Below are positions 48,784-60,392 of a DNA stretch of 64,000 bases, one piece after another. The stretch spans positions 24,154,854-24,218,853 of the forward strand of contig OX439036.1 in the NCBI GenBank assembly GCA_949317995.1, in the 5' to 3' direction. Numbering within the stretch: the stretch's first letter is position 1; every line of letters starts with the position of its first letter. Below the pieces are notes generated by a model, which saw only the letters and a list, made by a program, of their open reading frames with translations, was not told the origin of the DNA and ran no database searches. Made by a program: the position numbers and the translations under genes. Source of the stretch: Acholoe squamosa. Lineage: Eukaryota > Annelida > Polychaeta > Phyllodocida > Polynoidae.

Positions 48784-48959
48784 CATAGTCCACTTGGCCT
48801 CTGTCACACGATTGAGCCATACATTTCCTTTATACATTTCTGTAACAGAGGCCTAGTGGACTATGGATGTTATTCCCATAGTCTACTAGGCCTCTGTCGT
48901 AGAAATTCATATAGCAAATGTATGGCTCAATCGTGCGACAGAGGCTAAGTGGACTATCG
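48784..48959. repeat. Compound palindrome made of two inverted MITE-like halves
   Basis: The word CATAGTCCACTNGGCCTCTG appears four times in alternating orientation (starts near 48784, 48845, 48877 and 48936). Each half is itself an inverted repeat, and the two halves are inverted copies about a centre near 48871. This looks like a head-to-head dimer of an 85-bp element. Confidence 0.7.
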
Positions 48960-49729
48960 ACATTAAGCTTTAAATTTCACGACTTTCCACTTTAGTATTG
49001 TAGTCCTTGCCATCATCTTGGAGGAATGGTTACCTCTTCAAGGAGCACCACTGCGTTATTTCTGGCTTGCTATTCAGATTCAGATGAATCATTAATGATA
49101 AAATCTGGAAATCTGCATAATGGGTTGTTTTCAGACAAGATTGCTTAGTCTCATCGAGACATGTCATCCCCACGGTTCCCTAGCTACTAGACAGTCGCCA
49201 TAGTTCCTCCATTAGATCAATGCCATAGCAATGAGGTAAATGCATTCATGTCAAGGCAGCTTGCCCATGTATGCAATCTAGCAGGTTTGTCGGAGATAAT
49301 TCCCTCATCTCATAACCATATTGGCCATGCAATAATTCATACCTGCCTAATTTGCACCTGGGGTAGGCGGTAATATTGGTTGCTACGAAAACAGGTGCCA
49401 ACTGATTAGCAGTCTCTTCTTCCTCTCGGGGTATTTATTATTATGTTCAGTGCCTTCCCTACCCCGCTGATAGTCAGGTCTGGTTATCGTGTGAGGACGC
49501 GTGTTATTTGTACCATTCCCCAAATATCAACGTTCTCAGCGGTGAGCAGCTCCCCGAACTACTCCAAACAACTCCACCCAATGAGCAGATACTGCTCTTA
49601 ATCTCAGACACGACCTTTCATACTCCAATATTTACCATAGGGGGTTTGTTTGAGGTTGGGGCTGAGTGATGCTGTTATGATTCGTGTCTAAATTGAGATC
49701 TGTTCATGCGGCTGTGGGTAGGTGGAGTG
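48960..49729. other. Non-coding stretch, nothing recognised
   Basis: No gene recognised; one GAGC(A/T)GCTC word at 49544. Confidence 0.4.
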
Positions 49730-50888
49730 GGTTCCCTGGTTTATGGCCCTGAAGACAAACAGCCCCCAGACATTTAGCCCCACGTCACATAGCCAAAAAT
49801 AAAATAGCCGAAAAGACACTTCGCCGAAATGAGATATGGCCGAAACGACACATGGCCGAAAAGACACATGGCCGAAAAGACACATGGCCGAAATAGTGTC
49901 ATACCCTCCATACAACACCATACCACACTCATACCACACTCATACCACACCATACCACACCATACCACACCCTACCACACCATACCACACCACATGACAC
50001 CATACCACACCATACCACACCATACCACACCATACCACACCATACCACACTATACCACACAATACCACACACCATACCACACAATACCACACCATACCAT
50101 ACCACACCATACCATACCACACCATACCACACACTACGACACCATACCACACAATACGACACCATACCACACACTACGACACCATACCACACCATACCAC
50201 ACAATACCACACCATACCACACCATACCACACAATACCACACCTTACCACACCCTACCACACAATACCACACCATACCACACCATACCACACCATACCAC
50301 ACCATACCACACAATACCACACCATACCACACCACACCATACCACACAATACCACACCATACCACACAATACCACACCATACCACACCATACCACACCAT
50401 ACCACACCACACCATACCAACCAATACCACACCATACCACACCATACCACACCACACCATACCACACCATACCACACAATACCACACCATACCACACAAT
50501 ACCACACAATACCACACCATACCACACAATACTACACCATACCACACAATACCACACCATACCACACCATACCACACAATACCACACCATACCACACCAT
50601 ACCACACCATACCACACCATACCACGCAATACCACACAATACCACACAATACGACACCATACCACACCATACCACACAATACCACACAATACCACACCGT
50701 ACCGTGGTGTGGTCCGGTGTCGTATTTTGATCTTAGGGTAGAATATTTATGAAAAATTTCGGCCAAGTTGAATTTCGGCTAAATGACATTTCGGCCATCT
50801 GTCTTTTCGGCCACTTATTTTTCGGCCATATGACGTAGGGCTATAAGACTTAAGGCTATTTGTCTTATAGGCTATGTGCCTGGAAGTC
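49730..50888. mobile_element. Foldback-type element with satellite core
   Basis: Imperfect inverted arms (about 49730-49895 and 50752-50888) consist of irregular copies of ATGGCCGAAAAGACAC on the left and its complement (TTTCGGCCAT) on the right. Outermost parts also match (AAGACAAA-AGCC both ways). Between them is the 10-bp satellite. GGTGGAGTG occurs at both outer borders (49721-49729 and 50889-50897), a candidate 9-bp target duplication. Tandem-repeat-rich arms plus a 9-bp duplication suggest foldback or Mutator-like mobilisation. No ORF other than repeat artefacts. Confidence 0.62.
49905..50703. repeat. 10-bp satellite, (ACCACACCAT)n
   Basis: About 80 units of ACCACACCAT/ACCACACAAT with few variants. 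The + strand is almost free of G throughout. A 307-codon frame through it encodes only His/Thr/Pro/Tyr repeats. Confidence 0.95.
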
Positions 50889-50897
50889 GGTGGAGTG

Positions 50898-52222
50898 AGC
50901 TGCTCACAGTCCTGGACACGGTGGGTGTAATTGTTTCTCACCTACCCAGGTAATGGGCATGTGGGTCGTTATACTCCCTCTGCCAGGCTGATACAGGGAC
51001 TGGTTTCATAAATGTTTAGCACAAAATATAATCAAATATAAAGTATAGCAGCGAAATTCTTGTTGATGTTGACTCATAATGCTTGCCCTTTTAGGGGATA
51101 AAAAAAGGAAAACTCGTTATTTCCATGTTGTAACTTATCCCAGAAATGTATATATTAGTATGGAGGGAGGGGTGACCAATGCTCTGTCAATCCCAATCAG
51201 TCCTGGTTTGTTTGTGGTGGCACGGGCTCCTCTCTAGCGCCTATGTCAACCTCCCATTGCACGTGCTACCCTCCCAGATAAATCAATGTTTATCGCTGGG
51301 ATTATTAATCGTCGTGTCAAGCGGCCCACCGCAGCCCGCGCAGTGAGCGGATGGGGATAGAGCCAAGTTGTAGCGGGAGAGTGTGTATTAAATGGCCAGG
51401 GCCCCAAAAAAAACCTTCTCAAAAACTGCATTCTCAACGATTAGATTTAATCTCATAGTGCTTCATCGATTAGTACGGTTTCTCTTTTTAGACGTGGTGA
51501 TTAACCGTGTTGTCAAGTACCAGCCCACTTTTGCAGTTGCTACATAGGGTCTGGTTTGGTTCCTCATATAACATGATGTCTGTCTACATTCTGATAATAC
51601 AATCAATGCATACATATTAACTTCTATATGTTATGTTGTCGGCCTGACCCAGTTGACAGTTTTGAATTAGTGTTTGAACACCTCCCTTGTTGATGTAGTC
51701 ACTGCGTGTATAATTAAAACTGTCCTGATCAACCCCTTGTTCCTAACACTCAAACAACATACAAGTAGAGCAATATTTTATATCACTACAGGCACATATG
51801 GCCATACTTCAGGAATATGACTGCAATGTGCCGCACCTGTATTTTGCCTTGCAGATAAAGGCCCATATGATCTCACGATAGGTCATGTCAAACATGACAC
51901 AGGCCATAACAACGGAAGCCGCGCTGAAAGGTGCACTATAGAAGCCATATCGGAAGCCACATCGGAAGCCATGAGATGGTGACCTAGAACCTTAGACTCC
52001 TCACAGTAGGAGCTTTCTGCAGGATAGACCTGGACAACTAATGTATTTCTGTGAGGGGTTAGTCTGTCTAAGGTAGCAACCTCCCCTCCTGCCGCCAATC
52101 AACTCATCAGACTATGAGGTGTTAATCAATTCCTGTGGGCTAGTGTATAATGCATAATGCATGCTACTCTAACATAAAATCTATAGGAGACCGTGGACAC
52201 AGCGTAGGAAAACTAAACAAAC
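50898..52222. other. Non-coding stretch upstream (in + coordinates) of a candidate exon
   Basis: If the exon at 52223-52435 is real, this is intron of a minus-strand gene. No further exon was recognised. Confidence 0.35.
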
Positions 52223-52435
52223 CTTATTCTCTTCAGGCGTCTCTGCCAAGGCCAGTAGGGCACTGTTTGCCATTGGGTCATCATACCCATATAGAGAAGG
52301 CATGAGAGGACGCAGTGACCAATGATCTTGACCTTCAGTGATGTTGTATGGAAGTGCAGCGAGGAGGGATAGGGCATATAGCAGGAAGACCAAAAGCGGA
52401 CCTGGGGCTGCAATTTGTATCATACAGAGTGCCAT
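52223..52435 (-). CDS. Candidate first coding exon of a secreted or membrane protein
   Basis: On the minus strand an ATG followed by G opens a 71-codon frame. It starts MALCMIQIAAPGPLLVFLL, continues with a hydrophobic run to about residue 29, then polar sequence with an N-glycosylation sequon (NIT, about residue 31). That is what a signal peptide followed by a secreted region looks like. The frame ends with GAGAATAAG|GTTTGT, an acceptable splice donor, giving a phase-0 exon of exactly 213 bases. The mature part (SLRPLMPSLYGYDDPMANSA...) does not resemble any family I recognise. It could be a peptide precursor, a receptor N-terminus, or a chance ORF. No promoter or second exon was identified. 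Confidence 0.4.
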
Positions 52436-55204
52436 TGGTTACTACTTGATGGCGACGTGAGAGCAGCACGATCCTGTGTGTAATGAGCAGCTCATGGGGC
52501 CAAGGACGCCAGTATACATGTATTAGCATCCTTTCCCTTTCTGTGATGCCCTGAGCAGTTCTATTATCAGGTCTGATCTTTGAAACCTTGGATTTTGCAG
52601 CCATAAAGACTTATGTGTATTTATGCATAGAACCACTATTTCTTCTACAGAATGGTGCCATTTTTTATCATTTCTATGTAACGTAGATCTGTAGATAGGA
52701 GTGTAAGTCTTATCGTATTGTCATTGTCTGAATTTGTTTCACATATATTACATTGTTTTCACGTCTTCATTATTAAAATCCTCACATCCTTATGATATTA
52801 ACGTGTAGGATTTTATGGGCAGAGTGTGTGTGTCAGAGGAGGGGTGGGGGGTTCTGCTCTTTTGGGTATGCTCGATTACTTGCTAATAGATGGGAAGGTC
52901 CGGCGCCTGACCGGACATCTGACCCCATGCCACCACCAGGCCGTCAACACCTTAGGGTGGTCATCGCCCTGGGCTGCCTGGGTCAGGGCTATACAAGCAT
53001 GAGCACCTCATGATTGATCAGATTCAGGCCTGAATGGAGCAGCTCAGGCGGGATCAGCTCAGGCACGCCTTCTATATAGGGGGAAGGTTGACACGCTGCT
53101 CGGCCGTTACACCCTGGCACCTCCACTCAGCAATAGCCACACATTCCTTTCACTTCTTAGATCTAGCTGGCAGGCCCACAATTATCTAGCTGTCAGCCAG
53201 ACCACATCATGCCATAAACAATACGCGCACCGGGGGCAAGCCGCAGCATGACTAAGGCCCAAAAAGCCAAGAAAAACAAACTCCTGGGTGCTATATTTTC
53301 TTTTCAAAGAAAACAAAGTGTTTGCTCTTTAAATACCAATTAATATCCGCTACAAATACCTTTTAATTACAGCAACTAAATGTACGCAGATATTTGGAGT
53401 TTGGCTAATATGCGAAGTGCACCTTTTAGTGATGTTGGTGCAGGCGTAGGCGGGAGGAGCAATTAGCAATAGGTGTGGCGCTCACAGGGGAGCAGCTCGG
53501 TGGGACGAGTAGCTCGGCATGTTAGTGATATTAACAAAAAAAAGTCACTGGGACCAGAGCAGCCGCAGTATGGAGACCGACTCGTCCCGCAATCAGATCT
53601 CTGCCTGCCGAATAGATGTAGGTGGGGACGCCTCTGTTCTTGGGAAGGAGGGGAGAGGTATTGACATAGACTTGTTTAGAAGCTAATCCCTAGCCAATTG
53701 TCGCTAGTTCTACTTAATAGAACTTAAAGTTAGAGTGGATTGAACAGCAACTTAAAACAGATGCAGGTAATTTTTGTGAGAGCTTGTGAAAACAATCATG
53801 GAGGATAAATGGGTGCACTCGACTAGTATATAATGCAATAATTCAATGCTGTAGGCAGAATGGGATCTTTTAAACTGTATTTAGTCTGTATTATCCATTT
53901 GGACGCTTTGGGTAAGCAATTATCTTCAGCACAAGTTCCCAGATGGTCTCTAGGCCGCAAGGTAGATTTGCTAAATGCTCCAAAAACATCAACAGATCCC
54001 TTTCCGTGACAAACTGCCCACAAATAAAGGTACTGGGAATAGACAACTAACTTTACCTGCCAGGCTGGAGGACCTTGGCGATTCATCTAAAGGGACCTAC
54101 CTACCGTCAGCAGGAGGAGATTGTGGGTTTTTTTGAAGATATGCATTTTCTGTGCTAAGGTATTCAGGTCTACCAAGATCCTGGTCCCTTTGATATTGTT
54201 TACTTAGGATCTAATGCGGATCCCGTGCCTAAACTCGGACTGCTTATTCTAGGTGTTCCAGCATTGTTCCTGAATTGTTCCGGATTTCGCATTGGGAGCA
54301 AATCTGGCATCTTACTATGCATTTCTGTCCACCTCCAGTAAAATTTTAAAATTATGCCAGTATTTGAGGAAAATACATTTGGAGCCCCCATAAAAAAAGT
54401 GATAAAATTCCATCCATCATTTTTTTTTCCTTTTTCAAGTTTGATTGAATTCGGGCCAAATTCTGACAATCGGCTTCGGTGGAAGCAGTGTTTGAGTCTC
54501 CCTAAAATGCCTAGATCCAGAATAATATATAAGATAGTTCGGACACTGTCCACTTAGTGACACATAGTGACACAGTTAGAGGGGATTATTGCTGAATCTG
54601 AGGGTGACTTAAGTCTGGCTGATTTGACAACAACGATGCCATGCAGGGCCGCACCGACTGCCAGCAGACAAAGCCGGGATATGTGGCGGAGATGAAAGGA
54701 CTCGCGGCCACTAAATCCTGCCTCCATGCCACAGTGCTCATCAAGAAAGATGACTACCAGTACCAGTAAGGTGTAGCGGAAAGTGAATGGCAATGGCCAG
54801 CTTACATGATTTATGTAAGGAAGGGAGGCATCAATAAAAGTAGTAGTACTTAAACGGCTAGCCGACTGGTAGAGCCTCCAAGGTGCCCCCTTGAGATCTG
54901 ATGAGCCTTTGTTGCTGAGGAAAGAATAGGCTGGGGTGTGAGGACTGAGGAGGAGGGCGCTTACACTTGACTTTTCTGACGAATGGGTCTGTGGAAGGGA
55001 TAGATGGTGGAATGGAACTACACTAGATGGGCACGGAGGAATAATTGCAATGGTAGCAATTTAGTGAGAATGGTAAGAGAAGAGAGATATGTCCACAGAG
55101 GAAGCCAACAGGAGTTAGAGAAAGAAACAATATTGGGACAATGTCACTGTTTGAGTGAGATGTAGGATGGAGTCCTAACAGGTGAGCCGAATGGTAATAA
55201 AGGT
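52436..55204. other. Non-coding stretch, nothing recognised
   Basis: GAGC(A/T)GCTC words at 52485, 53037 and 53490; no gene supported. Confidence 0.4.
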
Positions 55205-55206
55205 TA

Positions 55207-55882
55207 CACTGAAAACCTGCCGCTATTGGAAAGTCGTTATATATGCCGAGTTTAGGGTCGTCAACGGGTCGCCATAAGAGGTCCCCACTATACATTCCTG
55301 CTATACATTCACCACATCCTTGGGGATGTGTAGGCTTGTATCAATGCATTGTATTTGTTGTATTATCTGCTATGAAAAGGGGAATACAATTACCATTTGA
55401 TACAAATATACCTGTCAGAAAGATGTGAATGTTTGAGTAAAAATATAGAAAAGAAGGCAGATTGTTCTCATCTACACCTCTTTTATGGATAGTGCCCGAT
55501 TATAAGTCCTTATTCATTGGGTGTCTCTAAATTACATACATGTAGGTGAGTGTACTCATGCAATACCACATAGTCTACACTTGAACTTTGATAGTGGGTG
55601 GGGATCTCCATCGACTGATCGATGGATGATGGGATGAGATATAATCTAAACAAGAATTCAATAATATCTGGATGGCAATGCTGGGATGTCTGTAATGTGT
55701 GTACAGGATGATATGGCTTTCAGGGGCAGCCTAAGTGACGACTTTAGGTAATCAGTGACGACCTGACGTCGTCATCTATGACTACCCCTTGACGATCTAA
55801 AGCTGTAGATTTAAGTATCGTCTACCTGACGACCTAAAGTCGTCACTGCTGACAAGTTTCTGACCCTCAGAGGTTTTCAGTG
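55207..55882. mobile_element. Non-autonomous CACTG-ended element, GACGAC-word type
   Basis: Ends CACTGAAAACCT and its reverse complement AGGTTTTCAGTG, flanked by TA on both sides. Near the right end GACGAC/GTCGTC recurs about eight times (55735-55850), including the inverted pair AGTGACGACTTTAGGT / ACCTAAAGTCGTCACT. 676 bp, no transposase. It has the same plan as the other CACTG elements with yet another internal word. Confidence 0.6.
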
Positions 55883-55884
55883 TA

Positions 55885-58800
55885 GATAAATACATCTCCA
55901 AAACATGGGAGCCTCATATCAAATGTCTCTGGAGTTTCTCATGGATCATTTCTTCTGCAACTAAGACATAAAGCTATGTGTTCACACATAAGTATGACAT
56001 TTGCGTGAGTTGCCCCATGCACCTGCTCCCAAGCCTTCTTCACAAAATGATGAAGATATATGAACTAGTGTTCTGCTGCAACAATACCTATTTACAAGTA
56101 ATAAATACTATAGGTGATATTTGGTAAATGCATATCACGTGTTTTAGGGGAGTTATAAAACTTTCCCAGTTTTTCCCCAATGCCTTTTTCTCATAACCTC
56201 TTTTACTATAGCTAAAGACATTCTATACACCCATAACATTCTATTTAATCAAACACGCAACGAGTGCATTTTCAAAACAGCCATCATGCATGCAAGAATT
56301 AAATCCATATGTTTAACAAAAAAAATCATCTATCCCTGACCTTCCATTTCCGACATCTCCTCAATCACCTCATTTTTCTATTGCCTCATGTAAGAGTTGT
56401 TTTCATCCGCAGGTAATGTAAATTATTTACACGAAAACCTCCCATGGTCAATCAATAGACATGGAAGGGTTATAAATCAGGGGGCTGCCTTTAAAGGTAC
56501 CCTGTGAAAGGAGGGATCTGGTTGGGCATGACGACTTAATGAAGCGATCCGCGACCGCGGCTAGGGATGGGGGCTCAACACGAAATCTTCCCATTAGGAC
56601 AGGTATTTAGGAACAGGTGAACGAGCCACTTATTCCCATGGGAGCTGATAGGTCTGAAACAGCTCTGAGGCTCTGGATAGTTTTGGGAAGTTTATGAGCA
56701 TGTATAGCTGTTTGATCAAAGTAGGTTTTAACTTTAAATTCTGCTCGTTCTATTCCCATAATGTTAGACGTATGCTATGCATTTGATCGTTGTTGAAACG
56801 CAATGTCAGACCATAAATATGTTTTCAATAAATGTCAATCTCCAATCGTTCCATTCATGCAATGCTATCATTTTTTCAACAACTCTAAAGTCCAGATTTT
56901 TCCTGATTTCTTTTTCTTTTTATCATTTCATCAACACTTAGACTGTATATTCTAGATCACAACATGTTCAAAGCTCAAACGTATGTTGATTACCATTCAT
57001 ATGAGATTAGACTTTCTCATATGCCACTACATGGTTGCCTCTCAAAGTATTCATGGCAGGTAGGTGTCCGGCATCAGGGCTACACACTAAATCTAAATGT
57101 GAGTATCTATCACCCATCTCTCTTTTATACTTTAATGGATGTATGTTTATGGTGCAGCATAGTTATTACCCTGCCTATTACCCTTGTTCAAAGCATTTTT
57201 GTGAACCATCTGGGTGTCAATCGCGGGGAGTCGAGATAACAAAACCATACTGTCACCCCGTCCTTGATTTAGTGCTCAAAAACACTGTTTTTTTTTTGGA
57301 CAGACCGCAGGTTGCGTCTTGTATTGTCATGAAGATAAACGAGGAAGGATTGCATTAAAGATGATGAGACTGAATTGAAAATGTCATCACTTTTGGATAA
57401 ATTAGATGACTAGGACAGTGGGCTTCCCTTGCTGGGAACAAGAATGAATAGCTGTATCACAGGGGAGACAGACGGAATAGGTTGTTTCAGCTTTGATTTC
57501 ACACAGTAAGCTTCCATTATGTGTTATCAGGAGCATATTCAAGATATCCCATAGGGAACCGTAGGGAGGCCTATGCATATATATAAATAGTAGAAAACAG
57601 GATACATTCTAGACTTCATAATTATCTTCACTGCAAGTGGTCCCTTCCACGACAAGAAAGATTGATGATTGTCTTGCTGAAGCAATATTCGAAAGGACGC
57701 CCTTCAGATAAGAGCTGATTTGGGCTCCACCAGAAACCAAGAGCCCTCTGACAAACTATAAACACACTGATTCACACACAGAAATGTCCTGATAACGGGA
57801 GTTGCTAACAAGCCTTGCTGCTCACCTCACCCCACCCCCTAATCGGTAGTTGGTAGATAGGCTGGTGGGATTATCTTCTCCAGGGATGATTACCCCTATG
57901 CCCCCAAGAGGCCTGTAGAAGTAGGGGGTGGTCTGCTGAGATGCCAGGTGCTTGTGGCAGCTAGGGCAGAGCCGAGGTATTTCCATCCATGCCATGAATG
58001 GCTACCGTCAAGGAAGGCACAATAAGTGGCTTCTGAAATAGAAGCCTTGTTATTGTGTTTTTGGTTAAACCTGTGAATACGTTGCTACATCACCTAGCGG
58101 ATGGAGCTTGATAGGTATATTGCAACTGACAAGTGGCAGATTAGAGGGGCATTGATACACTTATGTTGAACGACGACCATTCTGCTGTGGCTTTCCATTT
58201 GCTGCTATCTTTAGGAGCACCTATACAGGGCGTCTAATCCTATCACCTTTATCCAGCGACTCCGGCATATACATTAATACGGATTCAATAAAGTGCTTGA
58301 TAAAAATTCGATAACAGCCCATCTATTTGCCCTGTGGCTGGCTGCACAGCTATACAGGGGGCAGCAACCCATGTGAACACGTTCTCACATTTTGATTCAT
58401 CAGAGTCATTCCTAGTTATTGGGGAGTTTCATGAAAGGTCTTTTACCCTGGTTCTTTTTACCTATTGTATAGTTTCATCTTTTTTGTGTTATGGAATTCA
58501 GCATGGCCAAGGGCAGTTGGCCTACTTCAGTTTTTTTAGACATATATGCCCCTTCCCACCACAGTTCTCTATAATATAGACGTTTCCATTGACTCTGGGA
58601 CCTAAAGGAGGTACGGGGGGGGGTTGTATCTTCTTGCTGGTGTTCTGCATGGATCTCTGGCTAGCTTGGCAGTCAGATACAGATCTGATACACATGTATT
58701 TATAGCAGACACAGACAAGGGTGAAGTGATAGAAGTGTCCCTAGAGTCTAGACAGCGCTAATAAGTCACATTATTGGAAATCCACGTGCCAGAACGTTAG

Positions 58801-58960
58801 GGAAGAACAACCACATTTATATCTTATATCTAACAATACACCTCACTTGGACACTTAAGATCCCCTTCCCTGTCTCTCAAATCTAATTATAATTGCATGC
58901 CAACTGGTGAAAGGATTTAGTTTTGTTAGCCGTCTGTGTCTCATATTGTAGGAAATCCAA
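55885..58960. other. Non-coding stretch, nothing recognised
   Basis: Only short ORFs without domains. Confidence 0.4.
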
Positions 58961-59566
58961 TTGTATTTCATTGCCCACGCGTTGGTTAATGAAAGGTCAT
59001 TGCTAGCCAATAGGTGTCCTATTCCGACACACACTGGGTACCCACACCTCACCTACCCTCTCACTCTCCACCCACACCTTACAGGTCTCACCACCACCCT
59101 CACCCTCATTCTTAGGCTTCCCGCCTTCACACACACCGATCAAAAAGCTTCACCACACAATGTGTATTATTTCAACGTTCCCTACACCAAAATTACTCCA
59201 ACCAACCATGAGTATGCTATCAATTTCCATAAGGACTTTTATCTACTTTGGTATACGGAAGGTGTGAGTATTCACGGATTTAAAAGACACTTAACAACGC
59301 TCACTGGCACCAAAAATGGCGCCGGTCAAGCTTATGGCCAAAAAAGGGTAAACCAGTTAAAAGGGCCGGGGGAAACCCCCCCCCCCCTCCCTAAAATGGC
59401 ACAAAAATTACGCCAGAAGCCTAAGGATACTCCTGACTTAACCCTGACAGTTTCGCCAGACAAACCCACCAAAAAGACTCGTGCCAACCAAAAAGTCAAC
59501 ATGGCGCCCAAGCCAGCCAACAGGTCGAATACCTATGTGCGGGTATCTGTCCTGGAGGATATGTAA
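58961..59566 (+). CDS. Low-complexity ORF upstream of the recombinase pseudogene
   Basis: A frame of about 200 codons. Its C-terminal half is rich in Lys, Pro and Thr (KPKDTPDLTLTVSPDKPTKK) and ends VSVLEDM. The N-terminal part is compositionally odd (His/Thr/Leu repeats) and may not be coding. Its position just 5' of the recombinase remnant suggests it is a decayed ORF1 or linker region of the same element. No domain is recognised, and the first real codon is uncertain. It may be non-coding. Confidence 0.25.
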   Translation: MYFIAHALVNERSLLANRCPIPTHTGYPHLTYPLTLHPHLTGLTTTLTLILRLPAFTHTDQKASPHNVYYFNVPYTKITPTNHEYAINFHKDFYLLWYTEGVSIHGFKRHLTTLTGTKNGAGQAYGQKRVNQLKGPGETPPPLPKMAQKLRQKPKDTPDLTLTVSPDKPTKKTRANQKVNMAPKPANRSNTYVRVSVLEDM

Positions 59567-59769
59567 AAATAAAGGGACAAGTCTCATCTATAAACGATTA
59601 ACTGGACCTCCTTATAAAGCCAAGCTACAGCAGGTAAAAGAAAAAAATCGACAGGTTGGCTAAGAGGTGTTCTTTACCAAAGAAACAATACCAAAGGTTT
59701 CCTGCTAGGGCTCCATGCAATGTCCTCAACAAAATGGCCCACATACGGATGCACATGCTGGACAGCAGG

Positions 59770-60392
59770 GTAAAGTACCGAAAACAAAGCTTGCCCTACC
59801 AATGGACGCCCTCAGGCGACTTCTGGCCTAGTTCAAAGACAATCCTTTGGGCCGGATCCACAAGGCAATAGTGCTTCTAATATACAACAGCGCCTTGAGG
59901 CAGTCGGAGGCTCTACCACCATCAGTCAGCTGAAACTACTCTATGTACCACCTCACAAGAGGAGATGTCAGACTTATGGAGCAATTCGACATGGTGAGAA
60001 TCAAAGCAGGAAAGACGCTACAATACCACGACCAGTACCAGGAAGTCACACTACACAAACACCAGGACTTTCAGTACTGCCCAATAGTAGCGTTACAGCA
60101 GGTGATCAAAGATACACCTACAAAGACTCTACAAGATCCAATTTTCATGTTCGTAGATACAAGGCTCCCGGTACCGGCAATACACATGAACACAACCTGG
60201 GCTACAGTGCTGAAGGCTCTTCGCATTCCAACAACTCCCTTCAGCCTGCATTCGCTCAGGAAGGCAGCCGCCTCTAAAGCATCACAAGCAGGCTGCACTC
60301 CGGATGAACTTAAGATACTTGGAGACTGGTCATCGAATGCATACAACATTAAGTCATGGCAACGTCCCCGCCGCGGGCAAAAAATGCACTAG
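59770..60392 (+). pseudogene. Decayed tyrosine recombinase of a second YR element
   Basis: In one frame (phase of base 59943) recombinase homology runs from about 59770 to 60392 but is broken by TAG at 59829 and TGA at 59931. Landmarks are the catalytic Arg in SALRQSE (codon 59898), a PIFMF strand, His 60249 and Arg 60258 in LHSLRKAAASKA, and GDW at 60321. At the position of the nucleophilic Tyr by comparison with the intact enzyme at 4745 (ten residues after the Gly) there is Lys; a Tyr lies three residues earlier. The protein is only distantly related to the intact one and belongs to another YR lineage (DIRS/Ngaro- or Crypton-like). No RT and no split repeats were found around it. An AATAAA lies at about 60664. 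Probably inactive. Confidence 0.65.

Noticed and set aside
49829..50752. 307-codon ORF of His/Thr/Pro/Tyr repeats and long opposite-strand ORFs
   Set aside because: Pure translation of the 10-bp satellite; open in several frames on both strands, with no non-repeat domain.
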